From: Micromonospora matsumotoense
Lineage (GTDB): Bacteria; Actinomycetota; Actinomycetes; Mycobacteriales; Micromonosporaceae
Direction: 5' to 3'
Length of the DNA: 64,000 nucleotides
Assembly: GCF_900091525.1 (NCBI RefSeq)
Contig: NZ_FMCU01000014.1
Location: forward strand, 124,682 to 188,681
Position 1 is the first letter of the stretch; each line of letters starts with the position of its first letter. The position numbers were made by a program, and so were the translations under genes. The notes beneath the pieces are model-generated. The model was not told where the DNA came from. It ran no database searches and was given only the letters and a program-made list of their open reading frames with translations. Below are positions 34,692-42,301 of the stretch, one piece after another.

Positions 34692-35192
34692 ATGGCTGGT
34701 ACGGATGGACATGACGGCGGTCGACCGGATGACGAGCGGACCCTGCGCTACGCGCGCCAACTGCTCACCGACAACCGGCACGAGCTGCGCCGGGCCGACA
34801 CGAAGGCGACCCAGACGCTCGGCGTCGCCGGGACCGTCGCGGCGGCAGCGCTGGCCGCGGTGCCCGGCAGTGGGCTGGCCGTCGTGCGACCCGGCGGATG
34901 GTGGTTGGCGGCCTGCCTGCTCTGGGGCACGGCGGTGCTGATGTCCGCGCTCGCGCTGCTGCCCCGGCTCGGTGGCGCCTCACCCGAGAGGCACGTCTCC
35001 TACTTCGGCGACGTCCTGCGCCAGGACGACCTCGTCGAGGCGCTCCGGCAGACCGCGACGCAGCCGCTGGGTGCCGCCCTCGCCGAGCTGCGCTGGACCA
35101 GCGCCCGGGTCGCCACCAAGTACTGGCTGGTGCGCAGCGCGATCGTCAGTCTCGCCGCGAGCGGCGTCTGTCTGGTCGGGACGGTGCTGTGA
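34692..35192 (+). CDS. two-TM protein resembling Pycsar TM effectors (DUF5706-like)
   Basis: A 166-residue protein. The N-terminal helix ends in ELRRADTKATQTLGVAGTVA, close to the ADTKAxxLLGxxxA signature at the start of the first membrane helix in Pycsar TM effectors. Then come the membrane pair (~45-90, with WWLAACLLWGTAVLMSALAL), a helical region with SYFGDVLRQDDLVEALRQ, a KYWLVRSAI turn and a final membrane segment. In Pycsar systems such proteins are opened by cyclic UMP or CMP and depolarise the membrane during phage infection. The start is the ATG before AGTDGHDGG. Identification rests on motif and neighbour content. Confidence 0.65.
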   Translation: MAGTDGHDGGRPDDERTLRYARQLLTDNRHELRRADTKATQTLGVAGTVAAAALAAVPGSGLAVVRPGGWWLAACLLWGTAVLMSALALLPRLGGASPERHVSYFGDVLRQDDLVEALRQTATQPLGAALAELRWTSARVATKYWLVRSAIVSLAASGVCLVGTVL

Positions 35193-35220
35193 GCAGGGGC
35201 GCGGGTGCCGGTGCCGCCGC

Positions 35221-35991
35221 TCAGTCGCGGTGCGGGGGCTCCGGGATCGACTGGTGCAGGGCGCGCAGCACCTCCGGCGCGACGATCAGGATCTCCCGTC
35301 GACCGGTGCGGACGATGTCGCGTTCCCGTAGCGCGCGCATGGCCCGGGCGACCGCCTCCCGGGACGTCGCGGCGGCGGTGGCCAGCTCCCGTTGGGACAG
35401 GGGAAGGTCGATGACGATCCCCTCGGGGGTCCCTCGACCGTGCGCGTCGGCGAGGTCCGACAGCAGGCCGGCCAGCCGGCCGAAGCTGCTGGCGGAGACG
35501 TACTCCAGTCGCTTGATGTCCGACTGCCGCAGCCCGCGGGTGAGGTGCCGCAACAGGCCGAGGGCAAGTCCGGCGTGGTTGACCACCAGGTCCACGAACT
35601 GCGGACCATCGATGACGTACGCCCGCAGGGCGGTCAGGGTGGTCACCGTGCCGGAGCGGACCCCACCGTCGATCGCCGCCAGGTCGCCGATGATGTCGCC
35701 GGGTCCCCGCAGGGCGAGCAGGGCCTCCTGGCCGTCCCGGGACACCGAGGTGACCTTGATCCAGCCGCTGAGCAGCACCAGCACGTACTGCGAGGGATCG
35801 CCCTGGTGGAACAGGTCGACCCGGGCGGCGTGCCGGCGGGTTGTCGCGATGGCGGCGAGCCGGCCCCGGTCGGCCGGTGACAGGTGGGCGAGAAACGTAC
35901 CCGGCACGGGCGACGGATGGTCGGCGGCATTCCGGCCGCCCGGTGGGGTGGGCCTCGTCCGGCCGGTCGAGGATGCCTCTCGATGCGTCAA
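35221..35991 (-). CDS. Crp/Fnr-type regulator with cyclic-nucleotide-binding domain
   Basis: A 256-residue regulator: an N-terminal CAP_ED domain (LFHQGDPSQYVLVLLSGWIK, GPGDIIGDLAAIDGGVRSGT) and a C-terminal winged HTH (LPLSQRELATAAATSREAVA). In Crp the phosphate loop is GELAL...RSA; here it is GDLAA...RSG, so the Arg-Ser contact to the cyclic nucleotide is kept and Glu is replaced by Asp. TTG 35991 is supported by GAGGAG eight bases upstream. It lies between the Pycsar-like effector and the cyclase and is divergent from the cyclase, so it probably senses the cyclase product and controls the locus. Confidence 0.82.
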   Translation of the reverse strand: MTHREASSTGRTRPTPPGGRNAADHPSPVPGTFLAHLSPADRGRLAAIATTRRHAARVDLFHQGDPSQYVLVLLSGWIKVTSVSRDGQEALLALRGPGDIIGDLAAIDGGVRSGTVTTLTALRAYVIDGPQFVDLVVNHAGLALGLLRHLTRGLRQSDIKRLEYVSASSFGRLAGLLSDLADAHGRGTPEGIVIDLPLSQRELATAAATSREAVARAMRALRERDIVRTGRREILIVAPEVLRALHQSIPEPPHRD

Positions 35992-36026
35992 GTCGGTCTC
36001 CTCATGTAGTTGTTCCCGTCATTTTC

Positions 36027-36049
36027 CGGCACAGTTACCGGATGTGCCG
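36027..36049. promoter_or_regulatory. palindrome in the regulator-cyclase divergent promoter
   Basis: CGGCACA (36027-36033) and TGTGCCG (36043-36049) form a perfect inverted repeat with a 9-base spacer, centred in the 103-bp gap between the Crp/Fnr gene and the cyclase gene. Half-site size and centre spacing suit a Crp-type dimer. Confidence 0.5.
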
Positions 36050-36094
36050 ACGCCCGGAAGTCTGGCCCAGTGTGGAGCGGATGCGTAACTGACG

Positions 36095-37297
36095 ATGGAT
36101 ACTTTTCAGGTCAACCGAACGTATGACAATGTCTTTCTGATCTTTGTTGATGCGGCTGGTCATTCGAACGTCGTGGCGCAGAATCCGCGCGATCGGGCCG
36201 GGCAGGCATTCGACCTGTTGCACCGCAAGGTGACCGAACGGCTCGCCACGATAGCCGAACAGCGCCGGGTCGGCTACGCACGACCATGGCGGTGGGCCGG
36301 CGACGGCGGATTCCTCATCGTCCACGACGACGACGAGAGCGTGGCCCGCGACGTCACCCTCGAATACGTCCACCGCCTGCTCACCCTCGACCTGCCGCAT
36401 CTGCGCGACGAGTTCGCCCGACTCGGCATCGAGGGGTCCCTGCGGCTGCGGGTGGCCGTGCACAAGGGCGCGATCCGCTACCGGGGCGAGGGCAACGAGG
36501 GCACCATCTACTCACCCGACATCAACTTCGTGGCGCACCTGGAGAAGGCCGCCCCGCCGGACACCGTGGCGGTCTCCTCCGACGTGGTCCGGGTGGCCGG
36601 CCCGTACGCCGAACTGTTCACGCCGGTCGGCGAGTTCGAGGGCCGGCAGATCCACCTGTTCGCGGCCGACACCCGCGCCGGGGGTGCCGCCGCGATCTGG
36701 CTGGCCACCCGGGGGCTCGCCGGCGGCGTGCCGGTGCACGGCCACGTCGAGCGGCCCAGCCAACTGGAGAAGACCCGGATGATCCGGGCCGCGACCACCG
36801 AGGTCGTGGATCTGGGCACCTCGCTGCGGACCGCGTCGCGCTACCTGGTCACCACCGAGCGGCCGGCGCACTTCCGCGACGCGGTCCTCGACTTCCTCGA
36901 CCGGGGCGGCAGCTACCGCTGCGTGCTGATGGACCCGACCTCCGAGGCGACCCGGCTGTTGTCCGCGCAGCGCGGCGAGGACCTGGCCGGGAAGACCCGG
37001 GAAGCCCTCACCGACCTGCGCCGGTTCAAGCAGCGGCACGGCGCGGCGGCCGACCGGTTGGAGGTGCTCCAGACCCCCGGCTATCCCGGCATGGCCTGCC
37101 TCGCCACCGACCTCGACGACCCGTACGCCGTCATCCTGACCTCGCCGTACCTGATGGCGCCGCCCGGGCCCCGGGACCAGTTGGAACGCGGCGACCTGCC
37201 GCACTACCTGGTCGCCCGGGACGCGGGGCCGCTCTTCGACCGGTTGCGTTCGCTGGTCCGCGGCTTCGCTACGTCGGCCGTGGAGCGGGTGCTGTGA
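36095..37297 (+). CDS. class III nucleotide-cyclase-like protein with C-terminal sensor-like domain
   Basis: A 400-residue cytoplasmic protein. Residues 10-~190 resemble a class III cyclase: Asp19 in LIFVDAAGHS and Asp70 in RWAGDGGFLIV are the two metal ligands, and RVAVHKGAIRY is the conserved strand. In DINFVAHLEKAAPP, Asn144 of the N-x-x-x-R signature is kept but the Arg is His148. Residues ~200-400 (YLVTTERPAHFRDAVLDFL, YRCVLMDPTSEATRLL) look like the phospholipase-D-fold sensor region found behind some regulators, without HKD motifs; this part is tentative. The product could be cAMP, cGMP, cCMP or cUMP. It is coupled to the next gene by GTGA overlap. Confidence 0.7.
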   Translation: MDTFQVNRTYDNVFLIFVDAAGHSNVVAQNPRDRAGQAFDLLHRKVTERLATIAEQRRVGYARPWRWAGDGGFLIVHDDDESVARDVTLEYVHRLLTLDLPHLRDEFARLGIEGSLRLRVAVHKGAIRYRGEGNEGTIYSPDINFVAHLEKAAPPDTVAVSSDVVRVAGPYAELFTPVGEFEGRQIHLFAADTRAGGAAAIWLATRGLAGGVPVHGHVERPSQLEKTRMIRAATTEVVDLGTSLRTASRYLVTTERPAHFRDAVLDFLDRGGSYRCVLMDPTSEATRLLSAQRGEDLAGKTREALTDLRRFKQRHGAAADRLEVLQTPGYPGMACLATDLDDPYAVILTSPYLMAPPGPRDQLERGDLPHYLVARDAGPLFDRLRSLVRGFATSAVERVL

Positions 37298-39246
37298 ACG
37301 CTGCCGGAGACGCGGACCCCCGACACCTGTCGTTCGCGTCCGCCCTGGCGGCGGCCCGCGCGGTACGCCGGGCCGAACACGGGCGGCAGGCGTACCGGAC
37401 GGTGCGTCCCGAGGGCACGATGGGCTGGTTCCGGGCCCGTGGCCCGCTGAGCGTGCTGCTCGTCGTCGCCGCCCGCGAGGGTCGACTCGTCTGGCGGGGC
37501 CCGGACTCGTTCGCCCTGCTGAAGCCACCGATGACGATGGACGAGCCGTACACCGCGGGTGGGCTGCGGTTCCTGCTGCTGCGGATCGTGGACCGCCGGT
37601 GGGAGACGCTCTGCTTCGCCGGGCCGGCGGGCCTGGCGGTGCTGGCGGCCCTCGGCTGCGTGCCGCTGCACCTCTGGCGGACGGCGATCGTGCTCGTGCT
37701 GCTGGGCCTGCTGCACGTCACGGTCTGCATGACGGGTCTCGTCGCCACCGGGCTACGCGGCCTGCTCCGGACCTTCCGCCGCCGCCGCGACGGTGAACTC
37801 GCCGCCGAGTCGTTGCCGGCCCGGCAGTGGTCGATGCCGCTGTGCCACGAGCTGGACGCCGGTCGGGCGGGCGAACTGATGCGGGAGGTGTCCGACCGGC
37901 TCAGTCGACTCGTCGACCGGCGGGTGCGCGCCGCCAGCGAGTCGCAGGGCGGCCAGCCGAACGGGGTGTTCGTCACCGAGGTGCTGCTCTGCCTGGTCAC
38001 CGGCATCACCACCGACGCCATGCGGGAGGCAGTGCCACGTCAGCAGCGGGTCGGCCTGCCGTTCGGGGTCGGCACCGACGTGGTCGTCCTCGAACCGCGC
38101 GACCAGGTGCCCGGCCGCCCGCCGAGGACCTTCAACACCGCCAACTTCTTCCTCTGGTACGTCTTCGGCTGCGCCGGCGTACTGCTGATGCTGGCCTATC
38201 TGGTGGCCGACCAGGAGCGGCGCTCCTGTGCCGACCGGTGCGCGGGCCGCCCGACCGGGTACGGCGACGCGCTGCGCTGGCTCGGCCAGCGGCTGCTGCT
38301 GTCCGACCCGCCGGACCTGCGTCCCCAGAGCCCCGGCATGGCGCTGCTGGGCTGGCTGGTGAGCATCATGGCGCTGATGGCGATCCCGGTGGCGGCGGTG
38401 GCGTTGCAGCAGGTGTGGCGGGCGGCCGACCGGATGAACAGACGTTTCGACAAGGAGGCCGAGGCCGTGTTGGCACGTCGGAAGATCCTGCTCCTGGTCG
38501 CCACCCTGGACGAGCAGCGGGCCACCCTCGACGTGTTCCGCAGACACGGGTCGGAGCCGTACCCGGAGCGCCGGCCACCGCACACCGTCCACCGGCTCGG
38601 CACCGTGGCCGGCGCGGAACTGATGCTCGCCAGCGCGGTCGGCGACCCCAGCTCCCCGGCCGGGGTGGCCCAGGTCGCCACCAGCATCATCGGGCAGTGG
38701 CGACCGCACTACCTGGTGCTCGTCGGCACCTGTTTCGGGCTCCGCCCCCGCGAGCGGACGCTCGGCGGGCTCCACTCCGGCGAGCAGGCGCTCGGCGACA
38801 TCGTGGTCTCGCGTCAGGCCCGTGACGTGGCCCACCAGGCCGTCACCGAAGTCGACGGCGAGCCGCACCGGCTGGACCGGGGGCCCCGGCCCAGTCCATC
38901 CGCGGAACTGCTCGGCGTCCTCGGCGCGGCGGCCGACAGTTGGTCCGGGTCGGGCCTGCACATCGGTCCGATCGTCGGTGCCACCACTCTCTACCGCTCC
39001 GACGAGGCGATCGCGGAGCTGCGGCGGCGGCACCCGGACGCGGTGGCCGGTGACATGGAGTCACACCTGCTCAACGGCGTCGCCGCCGAGCACAAGGTGG
39101 ACTGGATCGCGGTCCGGGGCATCTCCGACTGGGGCACCGCCGACAAGTCGGATGCCCACCGGCACCAGGCGGCGGTCAACGCGACGGAGTTCGTCCTGCA
39201 CGCGATCGAGTTGGGCCTGCTGAGCCACGCCACCGGCACCGGATGA
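37294..39246 (+). CDS. membrane protein with C-terminal nucleoside phosphorylase/MTAN domain
   Basis: A 650-residue protein with GTG start inside the cyclase stop. The N-terminal half has paired membrane segments (~105-150, LAVLAALGCVPLHLWRTAIV), a conserved soluble loop, and two more segments (~290-310 and ~350-370). The C-terminal ~230 residues are a phosphorylase-superfamily domain: ILLLVATLDEQRATLDVF, HYLVLVGTCFGLRP, LGDIVVSRQARD, AGDMESHLLNGVA (purine-contact Met-Glu) and AVRGISDWGTADKS with the catalytic Asp. Related domains split nucleosides or, in some defence proteins, deplete nucleotides. I infer an effector or a turnover enzyme for the signalling pathway. Confidence 0.7.
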   Translation: MNAAGDADPRHLSFASALAAARAVRRAEHGRQAYRTVRPEGTMGWFRARGPLSVLLVVAAREGRLVWRGPDSFALLKPPMTMDEPYTAGGLRFLLLRIVDRRWETLCFAGPAGLAVLAALGCVPLHLWRTAIVLVLLGLLHVTVCMTGLVATGLRGLLRTFRRRRDGELAAESLPARQWSMPLCHELDAGRAGELMREVSDRLSRLVDRRVRAASESQGGQPNGVFVTEVLLCLVTGITTDAMREAVPRQQRVGLPFGVGTDVVVLEPRDQVPGRPPRTFNTANFFLWYVFGCAGVLLMLAYLVADQERRSCADRCAGRPTGYGDALRWLGQRLLLSDPPDLRPQSPGMALLGWLVSIMALMAIPVAAVALQQVWRAADRMNRRFDKEAEAVLARRKILLLVATLDEQRATLDVFRRHGSEPYPERRPPHTVHRLGTVAGAELMLASAVGDPSSPAGVAQVATSIIGQWRPHYLVLVGTCFGLRPRERTLGGLHSGEQALGDIVVSRQARDVAHQAVTEVDGEPHRLDRGPRPSPSAELLGVLGAAADSWSGSGLHIGPIVGATTLYRSDEAIAELRRRHPDAVAGDMESHLLNGVAAEHKVDWIAVRGISDWGTADKSDAHRHQAAVNATEFVLHAIELGLLSHATGTG

Positions 39247-39448
39247 CGGCATCGACGTCTCCCGGGCCGGCCGACCCCCGGTGCCGCGGCAGCCGGCGCT
39301 CCTGCCGACGGCGGTGGTTGCGGCCTCCGCGCCCCTGTCCGTCGAATCCGGGGGCTGGGCGGGACCCGTTCCAGATCTGGAATGAGGCGCGCTCCAACTG
39401 TCGGCTCGGCTACTCCGGGATCCGTGTCCTCGTGGTGCACTGTGGAGC

Positions 39449-40090
39449 ATGACGTGGCGGAAGAATCGGCTGATGGCAGGCATCCTGGCCGTCATCCTGG
39501 CGGTGGCCTCCGTGGTTGTCTGGCGGTGGTGGCACCACCGGCCGCCGTACGGTCCGCAAGCGCTTGCCGTCACGTCGTCGCTCACCTTCGTCAGCTACGA
39601 GGAGGCGCAGGCTGCGCTCGGTGAGACGGCGCATGCCCCGGTTGCCGGCGGCCGCGATCAGTTGGTGCTCGGCCAGGTCTCCTGGCATGCCCCGCCCGAG
39701 CCGCTCGATGGCGGCTACTTCGCGATCTTTCTCATCGACAAGCGCGTCAACAGCAAGCCGGAGGTCTTCAGCGTGGCCGCGCCACAGGAGGCCGTCGCTA
39801 TCGGGAGCGCGGGCACCGAGCACCGGATCGCGGAGCGCTATCCCTGGCTACGGGGCGCGGGCGACGCCACGTTCGGGGACGACGAGTGGCGGAGCAACGG
39901 CAGCAGACTTTCTGTGGCAGACGAGAAGGTCTCACCGCTGACCTTCGTCGCGCTCTTTCCGTACGTCGAGGAGCCGGATCCGGAGCTTCCGATGGCAACC
40001 GCGCCGGTGGCGATGACCGACCTGCTGCTGGCCCTGGTCTACCTGGGGTCGGACGGGCAGGTGTACTGGGCGCAGCGGCTCCGGGGCTAG
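39449..40090 (+). CDS. single-pass membrane or exported hypothetical protein
   Basis: A 213-residue protein: short basic N-terminus, membrane segment (LMAGILAVILAVASVVVW, residues 8-26) and a ~185-residue outside domain with mixed alpha/beta character (VSYEEAQAALGETAH, YFAIFLIDKRVNSKPEVF, MTDLLLALVYLGSDGQVYW). No Cys, no known motif. It lies between the cyclase locus and the AICE scars, separated from both. Function unknown. Confidence 0.6.
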   Translation: MTWRKNRLMAGILAVILAVASVVVWRWWHHRPPYGPQALAVTSSLTFVSYEEAQAALGETAHAPVAGGRDQLVLGQVSWHAPPEPLDGGYFAIFLIDKRVNSKPEVFSVAAPQEAVAIGSAGTEHRIAERYPWLRGAGDATFGDDEWRSNGSRLSVADEKVSPLTFVALFPYVEEPDPELPMATAPVAMTDLLLALVYLGSDGQVYWAQRLRG

Positions 40091-40135
40091 ATGGCGGCCG
40101 GCGACGCCGAGGCGTTCGGACGTTGACCAGCAGCG

Positions 40136-40208
40136 GGCACGGTCCGTGTCCCGCGCAAGCTGGCCGCCCTGCGCAACGGGGTGGAGTTCGAGCCGCCCGA
40201 GTCGGCGG
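40136..40208 (+). pseudogene. integrase internal fragment (old AICE relic)
   Basis: Encodes GTVRVPRKLAALRNGVEFEP, then PESAAG, nearly identical in DNA to 55640-55712 of the intact-length integrase gene in this window. Only ~73 bp remain, with no start or stop. Confidence 0.8.
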
Positions 40209-40272
40209 CGGGTGACCCTAGTGGCGCGGCGGCGGAGCGCCCTGACAGTGATGGCAACTGGCCGGGTGCTCG

Positions 40273-40638
40273 TCACGGCCGGGCGTGCTGGTCATGACCA
40301 TGCGGACGCCGGGCGCGATACTCAAGGATCCATCGGGCGACCAACAGCAGCAGCGCGGCCAGTAACAACACAGCGTCGATCCACCGGGTCAGAGTGCGCA
40401 GAGCACTGGGCGTGGCCTCCGTGAGGTTTCCCAGCCCCAGGAGGGCGTAGAAGCCCATGCACGCCGCTCCTGCGGCCCACAACCGGGGGTACCGTACGGG
40501 CCGTCCGAACAGCCGGACCGTTGACCCGCGCCGGCTGTGGATGACCGTCCAGGCAGCGCACCCGAGCAGGGCGACAGCGGCGCTGGCGAGCAGGATGTCC
40601 AGGGCGGTCGCAGCTGCCTCGTAGGTCATCACGGGCAT
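40273..40638 (-). CDS. small membrane protein between AICE relics
   Basis: A ~121-residue protein with four hydrophobic stretches (ALDILLASAAVALLGCAAWT, LWAAGAACMGFYALLGLG, AVLLLAALLLLVARWIL) and a short basic tail. It starts at ATG 40638 or 40629; neither has a clear ribosome-binding site. It may be cargo of the older element. No family recognised. Confidence 0.5.
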   Translation of the reverse strand: MPVMTYEAAATALDILLASAAVALLGCAAWTVIHSRRGSTVRLFGRPVRYPRLWAAGAACMGFYALLGLGNLTEATPSALRTLTRWIDAVLLLAALLLLVARWILEYRARRPHGHDQHARP

Positions 40639-40744
40639 CACGGTAGTGGCAGCCACACAGGTGCCGGCTTCGGGCGTTTGGACAGCCGTCGTGGCGGATC
40701 CCCGATGGCACACCGGTCTGTGAGCGGCGTCGCCGGACCGTATC

Positions 40745-40803
40745 GGAGGCGGGGACGGTGGAGCGGGTGTCCACGTTCGTGCCGGTGGACATCGCGGTGG
40801 TCA
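40745..40803 (+). pseudogene. fragment of KorSA-like GntR gene (old AICE relic)
   Basis: About 59 bp almost identical to part of the korSA-like gene at 49118-49177, coding for VSTFVPVDIAV. No surrounding gene remains. Confidence 0.75.
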
Positions 40804-40837
40804 GGAGAGCGCCTGGCGAGGTGGACGCCGCCGGCAC

Positions 40838-40912
40838 GCCAATGGCACACAAGATCAAAGAAGCTGGTACGAAACGGCCCAGGCTTGGCGAGTATGCCGC
40901 TGACCTGGGCCG
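40838..40912 (+). pseudogene. integrase 3' end and its hairpin (old AICE relic)
   Basis: Near-identical to 56290-56375, the 3' end of the AICE integrase gene and the hairpin behind it, including the 9-bp stem at 40875-40883/40904-40912. It abuts the left att copy exactly as the intact int end abuts the right one, so this is the right end of an earlier element. Confidence 0.75.
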
Positions 40913-40916
40913 GAGG

Positions 40917-40964
40917 GTGTGGAGCGGGCGACGGGAATCGAACCCGCACCGTCAGTTTGGAAGA
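40917..40964. repeat. AICE attachment site, left copy (48 bp)
   Basis: Perfect 48-bp match to 56380-56427. It contains the tRNA-Gly 3' half from the anticodon loop through the CCA end plus a few bases. To the right of 40964 the match stops abruptly, giving the element boundary. The half tRNA here is not functional. Confidence 0.88.
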
Positions 40965-41122
40965 TCGTTTGCGGCTGCCATGATCTGCCCGGATCGCCTG
41001 GTCAGTGGCCGGGTCGCGGTGCCCGATCATGACCGTTGGGGACCGTCTGGGACATGGGTTACTGGCACGTAGCTGGCACGGCGGTGCGGTGGGCGCGCGG
41101 CTGTCCGGCGGCGTGCGGCTTA

Positions 41123-41151
41123 CCGCCCCCGGCCTCTCGGGCCGGGGGCGG
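41123..41151. repeat. 12-bp perfect hairpin
   Basis: CCGCCCCCGGCC (41123-41134) and GGCCGGGGGCGG (41140-41151) with a 5-base loop, in non-coding DNA near the left AICE end. No U-tract. It could be a terminator that shields the element, or part of its end. Confidence 0.6.
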
Positions 41152-41294
41152 CTTGCCGTGTTACCGGCTCTCCGCGCGCCTGGACCCGGTACCCGGTGGC
41201 AAGCCGCGAAGCGGCGCGGCAGTCGATCGCCCCAGCCTCTGCGGTGGTTGACCGTCCCGCGATCGTCACGACCGCAAGTCGCTGGTCAGTCGCC

Positions 41295-41531
41295 ATGCGG
41301 ACAGTTTCGATGTCCGGTCTCCGGTACGGTCCCGCAGTGGACCTTCGATCCCGGCGAGCTGACACCAGACGAGTAGTAGGCACCTCTGCGTCGCTCGCAG
41401 GCTTGCTGATCTCCGCGCTTACTGTGGCAAGCGACTCAGGGAGGGCGGAGTTGCATGTCCTCGCTGGCCTTCTTGTGCTTGTCGGCGTTGGACTGCGCAT
41501 AGAGGCTGCGATCATTGCTCCCCAGGCGTAG
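41295..41531 (+). CDS. possible small membrane protein
   Basis: A 78-residue frame whose last half is hydrophobic (GTSASLAGLLISALTVA, then AELHVLAGLLVLVGVGLRIE). The start is uncertain: ATG 41295 is used here, GTG 41196 would extend it. No ribosome-binding site or family. Supported only by composition and membrane pattern. Confidence 0.35.
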   Translation: MRTVSMSGLRYGPAVDLRSRRADTRRVVGTSASLAGLLISALTVASDSGRAELHVLAGLLVLVGVGLRIEAAIIAPQA

Positions 41532-41789
41532 CACGAGCCATGGTTGGCCGCGTGCGGCCGATGCCGGCCGGAGGCCGCCAGCAGGCCAGTGCGCGGCCAA
41601 CGCGCCGCGCTTGCGCGGCGCCTTGATCCTGAAGAGAGTGATTCGGCAGTGGTGGGTTGAAGCGGGGTGTCCCGTCACTCAGTAAGTCACCCGGCGTACC
41701 TGCCGTCTGTTGCTGCCGTTCTGACCGTGCGACTCGACGGGCGTTGGTTGGCGGGCGGACTGTCCCTTGGACTTGGGATGCTGTAAGGG

Positions 41790-42143
41790 TTGGCAACGGT
41801 CGGTGCAGGCGGGCCGATCGAACGTGCTCCTGCCGCTGCCCTCATCATGGTCGCCAGCCTCGGTGGTTCAGGACTGGCAGTAGGCGCGGTTGCAGCATTC
41901 CGCGAGCGGGCGCTCTGGTGGGCTGCTCTTGTTCTGCTGGGTTTCTATGCCGGAACCTGGCTGAGCTCGTCGTACCACAGCGCCGCCGGGGACGCCCTCG
42001 TCCTGGTCCTCGCTGCAGTTCCGGCCTCCATAGGAACTGTACTTGGCCTCGCGGCAGGCCAGTACATCGTTGCTCGACGGGCTCCGACCTCTCGCTTGTA
42101 CGTTCTGGGCGGTGCGTCCGCCGTCGTTCGTGTGCGGCTGTGA
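41790..42143 (+). CDS. three-TM small membrane protein (AICE cargo)
   Basis: A 117-residue protein with segments AAALIMVASLGGSGLAVGAV, LWWAALVLLGFYAGTWL and ALVLVLAAVPASIGTVLGLA, then a basic tail. TTG 41790 is preceded by GTAAGGG. Convergent with the STAND gene. Function unknown. Confidence 0.5.
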   Translation: MATVGAGGPIERAPAAALIMVASLGGSGLAVGAVAAFRERALWWAALVLLGFYAGTWLSSSYHSAAGDALVLVLAAVPASIGTVLGLAAGQYIVARRAPTSRLYVLGGASAVVRVRL

Positions 42144-42301
42144 CCCCGGACGGCCATCCACCGGCGCCTCGGCCTGGACGTCGTCGTCCGGGCCAGTTGC
42201 TGTCACGTTTGCTGTCAGAGAATCAGCCTGCGACAGTAAGCGGCCGTCCGGGCCTCATGGTCTCGAACCGACGGCAAGCCGGCGGTCTGATCTGTCATGA
42301 C

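Noticed and set aside
36286..37293. Upstream extension of the nucleosidase frame into the cyclase gene
   Set aside because: The cyclase frame is conserved here. The extension is Arg/Pro-rich, and GTG 37294 with GTGA overlap is the natural start.
40921..40964. A second tRNA-Gly
   Set aside because: Only the 3' half matches. The D-arm and 5' acceptor strand are missing, so it is the att scar and not a gene.
40758..41072. 104-codon frame across the left att
   Set aside because: It is a chimera of korSA and int scraps and the tRNA 3' half, with no own start signal or homology of its own.
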